Shown piece by piece: positions 52,359-61,912 of a stretch of DNA of 64,000 bases. The notes under the pieces were generated by a model. That model saw only the letters and a program-made list of their open reading frames with translations, had not been told where the DNA came from and did not search any database. This stretch comes from Flavobacterium hungaricum (GTDB taxonomy: Bacteria; Bacteroidota; Bacteroidia; Flavobacteriales; Flavobacteriaceae). Position numbers and translations under genes: made by a program. The stretch's first letter is position 1; the number at the start of each line of letters is the position of its first letter. The stretch covers positions 62,001 to 126,000 of the forward strand of contig NZ_PRDM01000003.1 in the NCBI RefSeq assembly GCF_015182285.1. Reading direction: 5' to 3'.

Positions 52359-52693
52359 TGCGTATTGCCCACAAAATTCAGAGTAGTTATTTTGGGATTC
52401 ATTTATAATTTATGAATTTGTTTTTTAGATTCCTGAAGTAAAACTAATATTGAATTATCTGAATTTTCAGTAATTTAAGAGTCTTTATGTCTTTTTGAAG
52501 GGATTATTTTCGTAGTTATATACTATTTTAATTTTTCGACCATTGACGTAGCCACATCTTAATATGCTTTTAGCATCATTGTTTTCGGCTATTTTAATCA
52601 TTGCCGGATTAGTAAAATAAAGAAAGGGAGTTATTACTTTAAACAGTAAAGACAGTAATTTAATTCTGTTTTTACATCTTGAATATTTTATGA
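52359..52693. other. Gap with a short unassigned minus-strand ORF
   Basis: 335 bp. A 38-aa reading frame runs 52485-52601 on the minus strand (MIKIAENNDAKSILRCGYVN...NPFKKT) with an open extension upstream but no start. It looks like the end of a lost gene. Nothing else is supported here. Confidence 0.3.
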
Positions 52694-53602
52694 TTAATCT
52701 TGTTTTGGTGATTTTACTTCATCAGAAGGAGTGTTAAGTATAAATTCTACTATTAGGCGTTTGATATCATTCCCTTTTTCGTTCAGCATATTATGACCGC
52801 ATAAAGGCAATCCTACTAACCATGTTTTAGGTCTCTCTTTGGCTATATTTAAAGCGCTTTCAGGGACTGCAACCCGATCTAATAAACAAGTTATGACTAA
52901 CATTGGCGCTGTACCGCCCGTAGACCACTGTTCTTTTGGTGTGGCATCACTAGACTTAGCTTGTTGTCCAGCTAAGGTTGGAAACTCGCCTTGTGCCTGA
53001 TCCAGCAATGCCAAATGCTCGTTACCTGGAGCATACATAAGCTGTCCTTGTAATTTAAGCCATTCTTCTTTGCTGATTGAGGGATCCATGTAGCGTTGAT
53101 ACAGCGCCATAGTCTCTGCAGATGGCTGTGCTTCACCGCCGGCACCAATTAAAACAATACCCAAAACACGTTCGGGGTGATCTTGTGAAGCGGTTCTCAC
53201 CACGCGATTTCCATACGTTTTTCCAGCCAGGTAAACTTCTTTCAGACCGAGGCCGTCTGCCACTTTCCAAAGATCATCTGCATAATCATGGAGTGTTAGT
53301 TCCTCAATTTTTCCAGTGCTGGCCCCTAAGGTCCGGTAATTGTAGGTAACAACTTTGATTCCTTTTGATGCAATTGCCTGAGCGAGTTCATCGAGCTGGA
53401 TTGCCGGCCTGCCATTACCGGCAGCCATAATTAAAGCGGCCGGACCATCACCAAAAACAAAGGTTTCGATTTGAATACCATTTGCTTGTATTAGCTTTCT
53501 GATCCCCTTTGTATTGTTTTTTTGGGAGTATCCAAATGTTATTGTCAACAAAATATATAATGTCAGCAAAGGCTTTGAGGCACTGTGATATAAATTTTTC
53601 AT
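52694..53602 (-). CDS. Alpha/beta-hydrolase with atypical nucleophile elbow
   Basis: A 302-aa protein with a signal peptide (to about residue 26). Fold motifs are YNYRTLGAS (near 88), then GKTYGNRV at 127 where the nucleophile Ser of GxSxG is Thr129, and a C-terminal PLCGHNM for the His. If the Thr is real the enzyme could still be weakly active, or act on another substrate. Ten bp after the 53613 amidohydrolase stop in the same direction, so co-transcribed. Confidence 0.8.
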   Translation of the reverse strand: MKNLYHSASKPLLTLYILLTITFGYSQKNNTKGIRKLIQANGIQIETFVFGDGPAALIMAAGNGRPAIQLDELAQAIASKGIKVVTYNYRTLGASTGKIEELTLHDYADDLWKVADGLGLKEVYLAGKTYGNRVVRTASQDHPERVLGIVLIGAGGEAQPSAETMALYQRYMDPSISKEEWLKLQGQLMYAPGNEHLALLDQAQGEFPTLAGQQAKSSDATPKEQWSTGGTAPMLVITCLLDRVAVPESALNIAKERPKTWLVGLPLCGHNMLNEKGNDIKRLIVEFILNTPSDEVKSPKQD

Positions 53603-53612
53603 TTTACTTTTT

Positions 53613-55352
53613 TTACTTTTTAAATATCGTTTTTCCTTCTTTAATGGATTCTAATATTTGAATGGTGTTAATATCCATAGAATTAATTTTCAATGGATTT
53701 TTATCCAAAATCACCAAATCGGCCAGCTTTCCTTTCGTTAATGTACCCTTTGAGTTTTCTTCGAAATATTGTATTGCAGCCCATTCTGTCAGTGTTTTCA
53801 ATCCTTCGTAAGGAGTAATTCGTTGGTTTGGCCCCAATATTTTTCCGCTTCTGGTGACCCTGTTAACCGTTGCATCCAGTACTCGCATCGAATTAGGGAA
53901 AGTAACCGGTGCATCATGATGGGAAGTGGTGATAAGTCCTGCATCTATTGCATCTCTCATCGGCGAGATATAATCGGCTCTTGGATGTCCCAAAACGGAT
54001 TGGGCATGCCAATCGCCCCAATAAAAAGTGTGCATTGGGAATAATGACGGGATCACTTTTAGGCGGACCAATTCAGGAATTTGATCTTTACGCAATGTTT
54101 GTCCATGAATAAGTACTGTTCTGTGATCGGGATAATTGTATTTTTTTTCCGCGAGATCAATTGCTTTTAGATACTGGTCAATTGCAGCATCGCCATTGGT
54201 ATGGCACAATAGCTGCCATTTATTTTTGAAGGCAAGTGCTACATAATCATCCGCCTGTTGATCGGTCATTACGCCTTGTCCTTTATAATCTGCCTTTTCA
54301 CCTGCAGGCGGAATATGGTAAGGGTGGGAGAGCCATGCAGTTTTACCTTGCGGCGAACCATCCAGCGTTAATTTTACACCGCCAATTCTGTATTTATTTT
54401 TATAGTGATGCGTGGGGCTGTAATAAGGGCTTTTCATAATTTTTTCTACACCCAGCGCAACATCAGGATAGGAAACAATATCTAAATAGAACTTTTTGCT
54501 GTTTGCTCCATCTTGTAACTGTGACATTTGCTGCAGAGTAGCTCTGCCTTCTTGTACCGTCAAATAACCATTTTTAGCATATTCAACCAAGGCTTTATCA
54601 ATAAATATACTATTGGCTTCTGCATCTCCTTTTCCTAAAATTGGAAATAGAACGGCAAAAAAAGCACCTTCTTCCAATACACCGTTTGGTGTACCATCAG
54701 CATTTCTACGATATTTTCCACCTACGGGATCTTTGGTGTCCTTATTGATGCCTAATGTTTTCATCGCATAGGAGTTAAGCACTCCTAAATGTCCTGATTG
54801 ATGTACGATAACTACTGGTTCAGTGGTACTTATTTTATCCAAATCAGCAGCTTTTGGGTGGTCCGCTTCTTTGAGCTGGGAATCATCGTAGCCATTTCCT
54901 AAAATCCAGCCAAATTTTTTAAGCATCGTTTTACCGTCTTCTGAATTTTTATATTGGTTCACTGCATTGATAATTGAAGCAAAATCGGCACCGGGACCAT
55001 CCGGAGGCGGCAGTAAATTAGCGACCGATGCGGTAAAACCAACATTAAGAAAATGGCTATGGGCATCTAAAAATGCCGGGAGCATCGTTTTTCCTTTCAG
55101 ATCTACCATAATGTGTCCGGATCCTGCTTGTTTCATGGCTTCGGCTTGATTTCCTACAAAAAGAACTTTGCCGTCTTTAACTACAATCGCCTCGGCATAG
55201 GTGGGCGTTTTTCCTTCCATGGTGATGATGTCTCCATTGTAATAAACGGTAGCTTTATTGCCTGAACTTTGATCTGCTGCCAATTTTTCGTCTTTTTTGC
55301 AGGAGACCATCAACATTGCAAATGCCAATATTGATAAGATTGAATTTTTCAT
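53613..55352 (-). CDS. Amidohydrolase-3 family lipoprotein 1
   Basis: A 579-aa metal-dependent hydrolase (YtcJ-like) with lipobox LMVSC. Metal-binding motifs AHSHF (N-terminal), LLCHTNGDAAIDQYL and ILVIHGQTL-type, and GKLADLVILDKNPL at the C-terminus. Family members act on N-acyl or exocyclic amide compounds. Close paralogue at 56587. In operon with an alpha/beta-hydrolase and the DUF1254/1214 gene. Confidence 0.88.
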   Translation of the reverse strand: MKNSILSILAFAMLMVSCKKDEKLAADQSSGNKATVYYNGDIITMEGKTPTYAEAIVVKDGKVLFVGNQAEAMKQAGSGHIMVDLKGKTMLPAFLDAHSHFLNVGFTASVANLLPPPDGPGADFASIINAVNQYKNSEDGKTMLKKFGWILGNGYDDSQLKEADHPKAADLDKISTTEPVVIVHQSGHLGVLNSYAMKTLGINKDTKDPVGGKYRRNADGTPNGVLEEGAFFAVLFPILGKGDAEANSIFIDKALVEYAKNGYLTVQEGRATLQQMSQLQDGANSKKFYLDIVSYPDVALGVEKIMKSPYYSPTHHYKNKYRIGGVKLTLDGSPQGKTAWLSHPYHIPPAGEKADYKGQGVMTDQQADDYVALAFKNKWQLLCHTNGDAAIDQYLKAIDLAEKKYNYPDHRTVLIHGQTLRKDQIPELVRLKVIPSLFPMHTFYWGDWHAQSVLGHPRADYISPMRDAIDAGLITTSHHDAPVTFPNSMRVLDATVNRVTRSGKILGPNQRITPYEGLKTLTEWAAIQYFEENSKGTLTKGKLADLVILDKNPLKINSMDINTIQILESIKEGKTIFKK

Positions 55353-55391
55353 AAGCTTATTAGTTAATTAAAATAGTAAATCATTTGATTT

Positions 55392-56513
55392 TTATTGTTT
55401 CACTTCTACTAATTCCGGGCATTTCCAAGTTCCATTCAAAATTTCTTTGTGAGGCCTGTAGAGGCGAATCATATAATTCCATCCCTTTGTAATGTATAAA
55501 AAGTTGGGCTGGTTTGGATCTCCTCCAAAATTTATGGTTACGCTGCCATCCGGATTCTTCTTGGATGTTATCGAATTGAAATTATAGCTATTGTATTTAT
55601 TTACTTCATAGTATCCTTTTTCATTGTATAAAGAAACAGACCAAAAAGCATCAACAGGAACATCTTTCAGAGTCAGGGTATAAGCAGTTACACCATCATC
55701 TTTAGGTGGATTTAAATTAAGATAAACAGCATCTTTTTCTGGATTTCCACCGTAACCTCCCGCTGTTCCTAACAGTTGTCGTACTTGGGTTACTTCCCAT
55801 TCTGTGCCAAAAGCGGCTTTACTGTTAGGTAAATCTTTGGCCAATGCCAAAAGTAAATTACGCGTTTTTGTAAGACTCTCCTCATCCCAATCGGGAATTT
55901 CCAACTTGCCCGTACTTGCTTGTTTGACAACAATGGATTCTTGTATTGCTGTGACTATTTTATTGTCTTCGGGACTATTGGGGTCTGCCAAAGTTCTAAT
56001 GGTTATATGAATAAATCGGGTACCAACATTTTCTCTGGTCAAGGTATAATTGCCCGGTTCATAAAATACCCGGATATAGGAATCTTCGCTGATCACCATC
56101 ATCGATATAAAACGTCCTTTGGTGTCGGGTATGGTGATGGTGAGCGGTGAGCTGAGATCAAAAATCCCATAAGAATATCTCGTATCGCGATTGGTGCGAA
56201 TTATGGATTGATGATTAACATCCGCCGGACCACTGTTGTGGCATAATTTACCAAAGCATCCGTCATTTGTTCTGATTTTAAAATAGTTATCAGTTTCGGC
56301 ACGGACAAAATTATCGATTGTTACTTTTTGTTTTCCATTGGGCAGGGTAATTGGATCAAACAGCTTTTGGGTGTTCTTTTTGGGTGGTTTGCTAAAGGTG
56401 TTAATTGTGAGACTCAATTTTTCAATTGTTTTACTTTTATTAGTATTCTGGCTGTAAGCACTAGTGAATAATACTATGCACGATGATAAAAGGATAGATG
56501 TTAAGATTTTCAT
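55392..56513 (-). CDS. DUF1254/DUF1214 domain protein
   Basis: A 373-aa secreted protein (signal to about residue 21). The N-terminal part keeps YSYGIFDLSSPLTITIPDTKGRFISMMVI of the DUF1254 half and the C-terminal part is DUF1214 (AYTLTLKDVPVDAFWSVSLYNEKGYY and NYMIRLYRP). It is shorter than the usual 450-500 aa. Such proteins are found near sulfatases and hydrolases; function unknown. Confidence 0.85.
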   Translation of the reverse strand: MKILTSILLSSCIVLFTSAYSQNTNKSKTIEKLSLTINTFSKPPKKNTQKLFDPITLPNGKQKVTIDNFVRAETDNYFKIRTNDGCFGKLCHNSGPADVNHQSIIRTNRDTRYSYGIFDLSSPLTITIPDTKGRFISMMVISEDSYIRVFYEPGNYTLTRENVGTRFIHITIRTLADPNSPEDNKIVTAIQESIVVKQASTGKLEIPDWDEESLTKTRNLLLALAKDLPNSKAAFGTEWEVTQVRQLLGTAGGYGGNPEKDAVYLNLNPPKDDGVTAYTLTLKDVPVDAFWSVSLYNEKGYYEVNKYNSYNFNSITSKKNPDGSVTINFGGDPNQPNFLYITKGWNYMIRLYRPHKEILNGTWKCPELVEVKQ

Positions 56514-56586
56514 ACTATTTAACTGTTTAATTGATTAAAAATCTGTATGCAAATGATTAAAAATTATTATTTAAATAATCTGTTAA

Positions 56587-58335
56587 CTACTCTCCTAAGG
56601 GAAATGATTTGCCTTCAAAGACAGTTTCTAACACTTTAATGTCTTTCATTTTTATAGGGTCTATCTTTAAAGGGTTTTCAGCAAGTATGACGAAATCCGC
56701 TTTTTTACCCACTTTTATGGATCCCGTAATTTTATCCAGTTGCATTAAAGTAGCCGCATTAATCGTGATGCCTTTCAATGCATCATAAGCCGATACTCTT
56801 TCTTGCGGTGCCATCAAAGTACCATCGGCCGTTACACGATTAGTCGCTATCCAAGCCAGGAGCAATGGCTGAATAGGAGCCATCGTGAAATCGGAATGCA
56901 GGGCAAACTTCACTTTATTTTTAACCAATGAGCCCAAACGAACCATTTCTGAACCTCTTTCTTTACCAAGAACAGTATTGGCTGCATATTTATCACCCAT
57001 AGAATAGAGATAGTAGGGATTAGCAGACACCACCGCTCCTAATTTTGCAATACGAGCAGACTGCTCAGGTTTAGATTCTCCAAAATGCTCTATGGTGAGT
57101 CTTTGTTTTAATTGTGGCAATTCTTTTTGTAATTTTTCTAGTTCATCCAAGATGGTTTCTAATCCCATGCTGCCATTGCAATGAATATGGATAGGATAAC
57201 CTTTCTTCCACCAAAATTTCATGGCTTTGTTTAAATTTTCAGGGGTCATAATCCATTCACCGCTATGCCCGTCCAAATATCCTGGGGGTAAAACTTGAAA
57301 ATTCTGACCAAAAAATGCACCATCAGCATAAAGTTTTACGGCATGATCTATTATAATATGTGGCGAAGTCTTTTTGCCAAACTCCTTTACATCGGCAAAC
57401 GTTTTTTCAAAATCACCGCCATTTACCAAGTTCAATGTATTTACATCGGGGGTAAATTGCATACGGAAAGGTGTCTTATCGTTTTCCAGATTATTCTTCA
57501 TGTATTTAAAATCGCCCCAAAGTTCTCCCGATGAACCTGTACCCATATCGCCAATGGTAGTTAGTCCGCCCATATGTACAAGGTCACGAAGTTTTAACAT
57601 ATTGGTCTTCATAACTTCATCATTTCTAATGGTCGGTGCCCATTTAGGAACAACGACATTGAAAAATCCAGCTTCTACAAATTTTCCGGCAGCATAATCA
57701 ATTTGGCTGTTTCCTTTGGTATCTTTCTTGGTAATATTCAAATACTTCAAACCTGCGGTGTTCAACCACATTACATGTGCAGAATATTGCCAAATCATAA
57801 TCGGTCGTGTTGTAGAAATTCCATCCAATTCTTTACGTGAAATGTCTCCGTGAAAAGGCTCCATAAAACCCCAAACGACAAGAGGTTCTTTAGGGGCTTT
57901 TAACTCAGCTTCATATTCTTTTACTTTGGCTATGAATGCTTCATGTCCTCTCACGGCTTTTACATTTCCCCAAGGAAAAACCCAGTCAAAAGGTGCAGCA
58001 AATTTGGTGTTCAAAATCATAGCACCAAGATTGGGATGCAAGTGCGGGTCTATCAGACCCGGCATCATCGTTTTCCCTTCTAAATCGACCATGGTATGGC
58101 CTTCGCCGGCTTGTTTCATCGCCTCGTCTTTACTTCCTGTGAAAGTAATTTTTCCGTCTTTTACCACTACTGCTTCGATGTAAGTAGCGTTTTCGCCTTC
58201 CATGGTTAGAATATCTCCGTTGTAATATACTGTACTGATAGATGAGGGTTTGCCAGTATTATCAATTTTTTTTACTTCTTCTCTGCAAGAAACCATAAAA
58301 ATGGAAAAAGCAAGCAATAAAATCAAGTTTTTCAT
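56587..58335 (-). CDS. Amidohydrolase-3 family lipoprotein 2
   Basis: A 582-aa paralogue of the 53613 gene: lipobox MVSC, DPHLHPNLGAM as the first metal motif, YPIHIHCNGSMG and TIEHFGES as later ones, and KADFVILAENPLKI at the C-terminus. First gene of the minus-strand unit to 52694. The nearest FNR-type element (58516-58579) points away from it, so its control is unclear. Confidence 0.88.
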   Translation of the reverse strand: MKNLILLLAFSIFMVSCREEVKKIDNTGKPSSISTVYYNGDILTMEGENATYIEAVVVKDGKITFTGSKDEAMKQAGEGHTMVDLEGKTMMPGLIDPHLHPNLGAMILNTKFAAPFDWVFPWGNVKAVRGHEAFIAKVKEYEAELKAPKEPLVVWGFMEPFHGDISRKELDGISTTRPIMIWQYSAHVMWLNTAGLKYLNITKKDTKGNSQIDYAAGKFVEAGFFNVVVPKWAPTIRNDEVMKTNMLKLRDLVHMGGLTTIGDMGTGSSGELWGDFKYMKNNLENDKTPFRMQFTPDVNTLNLVNGGDFEKTFADVKEFGKKTSPHIIIDHAVKLYADGAFFGQNFQVLPPGYLDGHSGEWIMTPENLNKAMKFWWKKGYPIHIHCNGSMGLETILDELEKLQKELPQLKQRLTIEHFGESKPEQSARIAKLGAVVSANPYYLYSMGDKYAANTVLGKERGSEMVRLGSLVKNKVKFALHSDFTMAPIQPLLLAWIATNRVTADGTLMAPQERVSAYDALKGITINAATLMQLDKITGSIKVGKKADFVILAENPLKIDPIKMKDIKVLETVFEGKSFPLGE

Positions 58336-58515
58336 GTGCTTTCTAAATTGGGTTATGTTTAATAATTATAACTGGAAATTTTGATATTATGTCTTTGTTT
58401 ATCTAATTAATGGATTGAAAATCGGAAAGATACCTTGGTGTTTTTTGTTTTGCTAATACCTAAATGGGTTCCTTTAACTATGTTTAAAAGTAAGAATTTC
58501 CACTGCATATAAAAA

Positions 58516-58579
58516 TGTTTTTTATCACTTTTCAAATTGATCAGGATCATTTTTAATACTGTTATATTACTTAAATTTG
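58516..58579 (+). promoter_or_regulatory. Orphan copy of the FNR-type tandem promoter
   Basis: TGTTTTTTATCA (58516-58527) and TGATCAGGATCA (58538-58549), again 22 bp apart, with a perfect -7 TAAATTTG at 58572-58579 (centre distance 28.5 nt). The 46 bp at 58512-58557 are identical to 35680-35725. No gene follows for over 600 bp, so it is a duplicated promoter without its gene. Confidence 0.7.
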
Positions 58580-58905
58580 TTTATTATTCATTGTTTTGGA
58601 TATGCTAACGAAAATTGGAGACATAGTTAAGTGGCATTTTTTCACACTTTGCTATTTTAAATCCTCTCATATATCAACTAAGAAATAAACCAAATTCTAG
58701 CGTCAACTGAATTGGAAGCATATTGCGAAAACAATTTAAATGAGAAATAAAAAAAAGTTATTGAGATTTCAATGAATCTGTTGCTCAAATGTGGAAAGAA
58801 ATTCAGTATCCTAAATAAAATGATAATTAATGAAGTTTCTAAAAGTTTCGAACCTAAACTTGATAGGGCTTGATTTTGTTGACTTTCTATTTTTAATATG
58901 CTTCA
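58580..58905. other. Gene-free stretch downstream of the orphan promoter
   Basis: No gene is supported. Short frames here carry many stops and I could not match them to a family. Probably the eroded gene of the duplicated promoter. Confidence 0.4.
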
Positions 58906-58924
58906 TGCGCCACGATTCTGCCAC
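58906..58924. repeat. GTGGCA-GAATC-GTGGCG variant of the island motif
   Basis: TGCGCCACGATTCTGCCAC: on the minus strand GTGGCA-GAATC-GTGGCG, the same direct-hexamer arrangement around GAATC as the GGTGCA motif, with a different hexamer. Confidence 0.45.
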
Positions 58925-59016
58925 AAAATTTATACTTGTGAAAAATGCTAAAAAACTGCTTTAAATTTTGTAGGAAATAAGAAGGGAATCCCAAAAATTA
59001 GAATATAAAGAAAAAA

Positions 59017-59081
59017 TGATCCCTATCACTTTTCATCGTGATAAGGATCATTTTTTTTTAGGGGTTCTTGTTCCAATTTTG
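59017..59081 (+). promoter_or_regulatory. Tandem FNR-type boxes of the sulfatase gene
   Basis: TGATCCCTATCA (59017-59028) and TGATAAGGATCA (59039-59050), both good and 22 bp apart, with a -7-like CAATTTTG (59074-59081) 29.5 nt from the second centre. The sequence between boxes keeps TATCACTTTTCA as in the other two copies. Drives the sulfatase. Confidence 0.75.
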
Positions 59082-59124
59082 TTTGATAAATCTGATAAAT
59101 CATTGAATGCTTTGATTTAGTAGT

Positions 59125-59147
59125 TTTCTTTCTTTCTTTCTTTCTTT
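59125..59147. repeat. (TTTC)5 simple repeat in the sulfatase leader
   Basis: Five TTTC units plus a partial one between the promoter and the start (59207, or 59168 if the longer frame is used). Tetranucleotide tracts in leaders can vary in length and alter expression. Confidence 0.7.
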
Positions 59148-59206
59148 AGTTAAGATGACCTAAGAATATGGTTCAAAAAACAATAATCATTAATAAATAT
59201 GGAATT

Positions 59207-61651
59207 ATGGATGATCAAAAAAATGCTATTCTAAAAAAAAGTGTATCGCTTTTTATCTTATGTTTATTTTTCGCCAACATATCAAATAAATTATCAGCCC
59301 AAGCTGATCCTAGAGAAGTCAGAAAAGAAAATTTTCACGGCGTAATTAATTTAGATATTCGTGATTCAAAAGCAGATTGGGGACCTTACACACCTAAAGC
59401 GGCGCCAGCAGCTGCACCAAATATTCTTTTTATATTATTTGATGATACAGGACAGGCAGCTTGGTCTCCCTTTGGAGGAGGAATTAACATGCCAACATTG
59501 CAAAAATTAGCTGATAATGGTTTAATTTATACACAATGGCATACTACCGCTTTATGTTCTCCAACACGATCAACACTTTTAACGGGTAGAAATCATCATC
59601 TAACAGGGAATGCCTCTATTACTGAAGGTGCGGATGGATTTCCGGGTGCGCACGGCCGTATTCCTGAACAATGTGCCACTATAGCTCAAGTTTTACAAGA
59701 AAATGGCTGGAGTACTTTTTGGATTGGAAAAAATCATAATGTACCAGAACAGGACGTTGCCTCTGGCGCAAGTCGGAAACAATGGCCTACACAATTAGGT
59801 TTTGATCGATACTATGGCTTTCTTGGTGGAGAAACAAATCAGTGGTATCCTGATTTAGTAGAAGATAATCATTTTACAGAAGCTTCTTATGGTCCTGAAC
59901 AAGGGTACCACTTATCTAAAGATTTAGCGGATAAATCAATTGAATATATTCGTGATCAAAAAGCTACAAATCCTTCAAAACCATGGTTTTTATGGTATTG
60001 CCCGGGTGCAAACCATGCGCCTCATCAGGCACCTCAGGAATATATTGATAAATATAAAGGTAAATTTGATGAAGGTTATGATGCTTACCGTAAATGGGTT
60101 TTACCTCGGATGATTTCAAAAGGAATCGTTCCTGCTGATACTAAACTAACCGATTTAAATCCATTGCCTCCAGATGTTTCTAATCCAGGTGATTATGTAA
60201 AACCGTGGAATACTTTGAATCCAGATGAGAAAAAGCTGTTCTCGAGATTAGCTGAAGTATATGCTGCATTTTCTGAATATACAGATGCTCAGGTAGGGCG
60301 TGTAATAGACTACTTAGAAAAAAGCGGTCAGTTAGAGAATACGGTTGTAATTTATGCTGCTGATAACGGTGCTTCAGGAGAAGGTTCACCATCAGGTTCT
60401 GTCAATGAAAATAAATTTTTTAACGGGTATCCCGACGAGTTATCCGAAAATATGAAATACATCGATAAGCTTGGAAGTCCTGATACATATGAGCACTATC
60501 CTACAGGATGGGCTGCGGCATTTTCAACACCCTACAAAATGTTTAAAAGATACAGCGAATATGCTGGTGGAACTTGCGATCCTTTAGTAATTTCATGGAC
60601 AAAAGGAATAAAAGCCAAAGGCGAAGTACGTAATCAATACCACCATTCAACAGATATTGTTCCTACAATTTTAGACATTTGTGGACTTGAAATGCCAAAA
60701 GTACATAATGGTATTGGACAATATCCTATTTCTGGAGTATCAATGCGTTATAGTTTTGATGGTAAACCAAATGATCTCACTCAAAAACACATTCAATATT
60801 ATTCGATGTTAGGCTCAAGAGCAATCTGGAAAGATGGCTGGAAAGCTGTGGCACTTCATGCACCCTTGTCGGGAAAAGGAAATTTTGATAAGGATGAATG
60901 GGAATTATACAATGTGAATATAGACCGTTCAGAGTCTGATAATTTAGCTAAAAAAAATCCAGATAAATTAAAAGAATTAATTGCTACATGGATCGATGAA
61001 GCCGATAAAAATCTGGTACTTCCTTTAGATGACAGGACAGCTGTAGAAGTCTTAGCAACAGTAAGGCCATCTGAGGAAAAAACGAGAGAAAGATATATTT
61101 ATTACCCGGGGACAGCCCCGGTACCAGAAGGTGTAGCTGTAAATATTCGTGGAAGATCATACAAAATAATTGCTGATGTAGAGATCAAAGAAGCTTCTGT
61201 ATCAGGGGTTATATTTGCACACGGTTCGCGTTTTGGCGGTCATACTTTATTTATTAAAGATGGAAAATTAAATTATATCTATAATTTTTTAGGAATTGCT
61301 CCAGAGCAAAAATTCACCTCATTGGAAATTCTAAAACCTGGAAAATATACGCTGGGAATGGAATTTATTAGAGAAAAAACCGGAGATCATGGTGAACAAA
61401 TTGGAAAGATGAAAATGTACGTCAATGAAAAAATTGTTGCAGAAGGACCAATGAGGACACAAGCTGGTAAATTTACTCTTTCAGGAGACGGTTTATGCAT
61501 AGGATATGATAGTGGTGATGCTGTAAGCAACGAATACAAAACACCGGGAACTTTTAAAGGAGGTACAATTTTAGGAGTTGGCATTTCTGTAGAGAAAATA
61601 GAATATATTGATTTTCAAAAAGAAGCACAAAGGGCCTTGAATAAAGATTAA
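59207..61651 (+). CDS. Arylsulfatase (type I, formylglycine-dependent)
   Basis: I place the start at 59207 (MDDQKNAILKK...SAQ as signal peptide); an ATG at 59168 is also in frame. 814 aa. The sulfatase signature is CSPTRSTLLTG with Cys117 (to become formylglycine), plus DDTGQAAW near the N-terminus and DNGASGEGSPSGS later. The core (about 65-600) is followed by a C-terminal beta domain (about 640-814, GVIFAHGSRFGGHTL). Substrate (sulfate ester) unknown; no maturase gene in the window. Expressed from tandem FNR-type boxes. Confidence 0.92.
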   Translation: MDDQKNAILKKSVSLFILCLFFANISNKLSAQADPREVRKENFHGVINLDIRDSKADWGPYTPKAAPAAAPNILFILFDDTGQAAWSPFGGGINMPTLQKLADNGLIYTQWHTTALCSPTRSTLLTGRNHHLTGNASITEGADGFPGAHGRIPEQCATIAQVLQENGWSTFWIGKNHNVPEQDVASGASRKQWPTQLGFDRYYGFLGGETNQWYPDLVEDNHFTEASYGPEQGYHLSKDLADKSIEYIRDQKATNPSKPWFLWYCPGANHAPHQAPQEYIDKYKGKFDEGYDAYRKWVLPRMISKGIVPADTKLTDLNPLPPDVSNPGDYVKPWNTLNPDEKKLFSRLAEVYAAFSEYTDAQVGRVIDYLEKSGQLENTVVIYAADNGASGEGSPSGSVNENKFFNGYPDELSENMKYIDKLGSPDTYEHYPTGWAAAFSTPYKMFKRYSEYAGGTCDPLVISWTKGIKAKGEVRNQYHHSTDIVPTILDICGLEMPKVHNGIGQYPISGVSMRYSFDGKPNDLTQKHIQYYSMLGSRAIWKDGWKAVALHAPLSGKGNFDKDEWELYNVNIDRSESDNLAKKNPDKLKELIATWIDEADKNLVLPLDDRTAVEVLATVRPSEEKTRERYIYYPGTAPVPEGVAVNIRGRSYKIIADVEIKEASVSGVIFAHGSRFGGHTLFIKDGKLNYIYNFLGIAPEQKFTSLEILKPGKYTLGMEFIREKTGDHGEQIGKMKMYVNEKIVAEGPMRTQAGKFTLSGDGLCIGYDSGDAVSNEYKTPGTFKGGTILGVGISVEKIEYIDFQKEAQRALNKD

Positions 61652-61912
61652 CAATATTTTTTTAACTGATATAAAATAAGAAAAACTTTAGAATCATTTG
61701 ATTTTAAAGTTTTTTTTAATTGATGTGTAAATATTTGCTTTTTATGTGTCTTGTAAAAAGATTTTTCTACTTAGAGTTGTATTATAAACTTAATTGGAGT
61801 AATATTTCGAACTTGAGCCTTCAAATTGTTTTAATACAGTATTATAAGTTCTTGTTAATCTAAATGCATCGATTGTGCTCCCAGTTTAACTCTAGCATCA
61901 TAAGAAAAGCTA

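Noticed and set aside
58580..58905. Second decayed integrase at 58.7 kb
   Set aside because: It shares only one short word with the 28.9-kb integrase remnant; no other recombinase motif.
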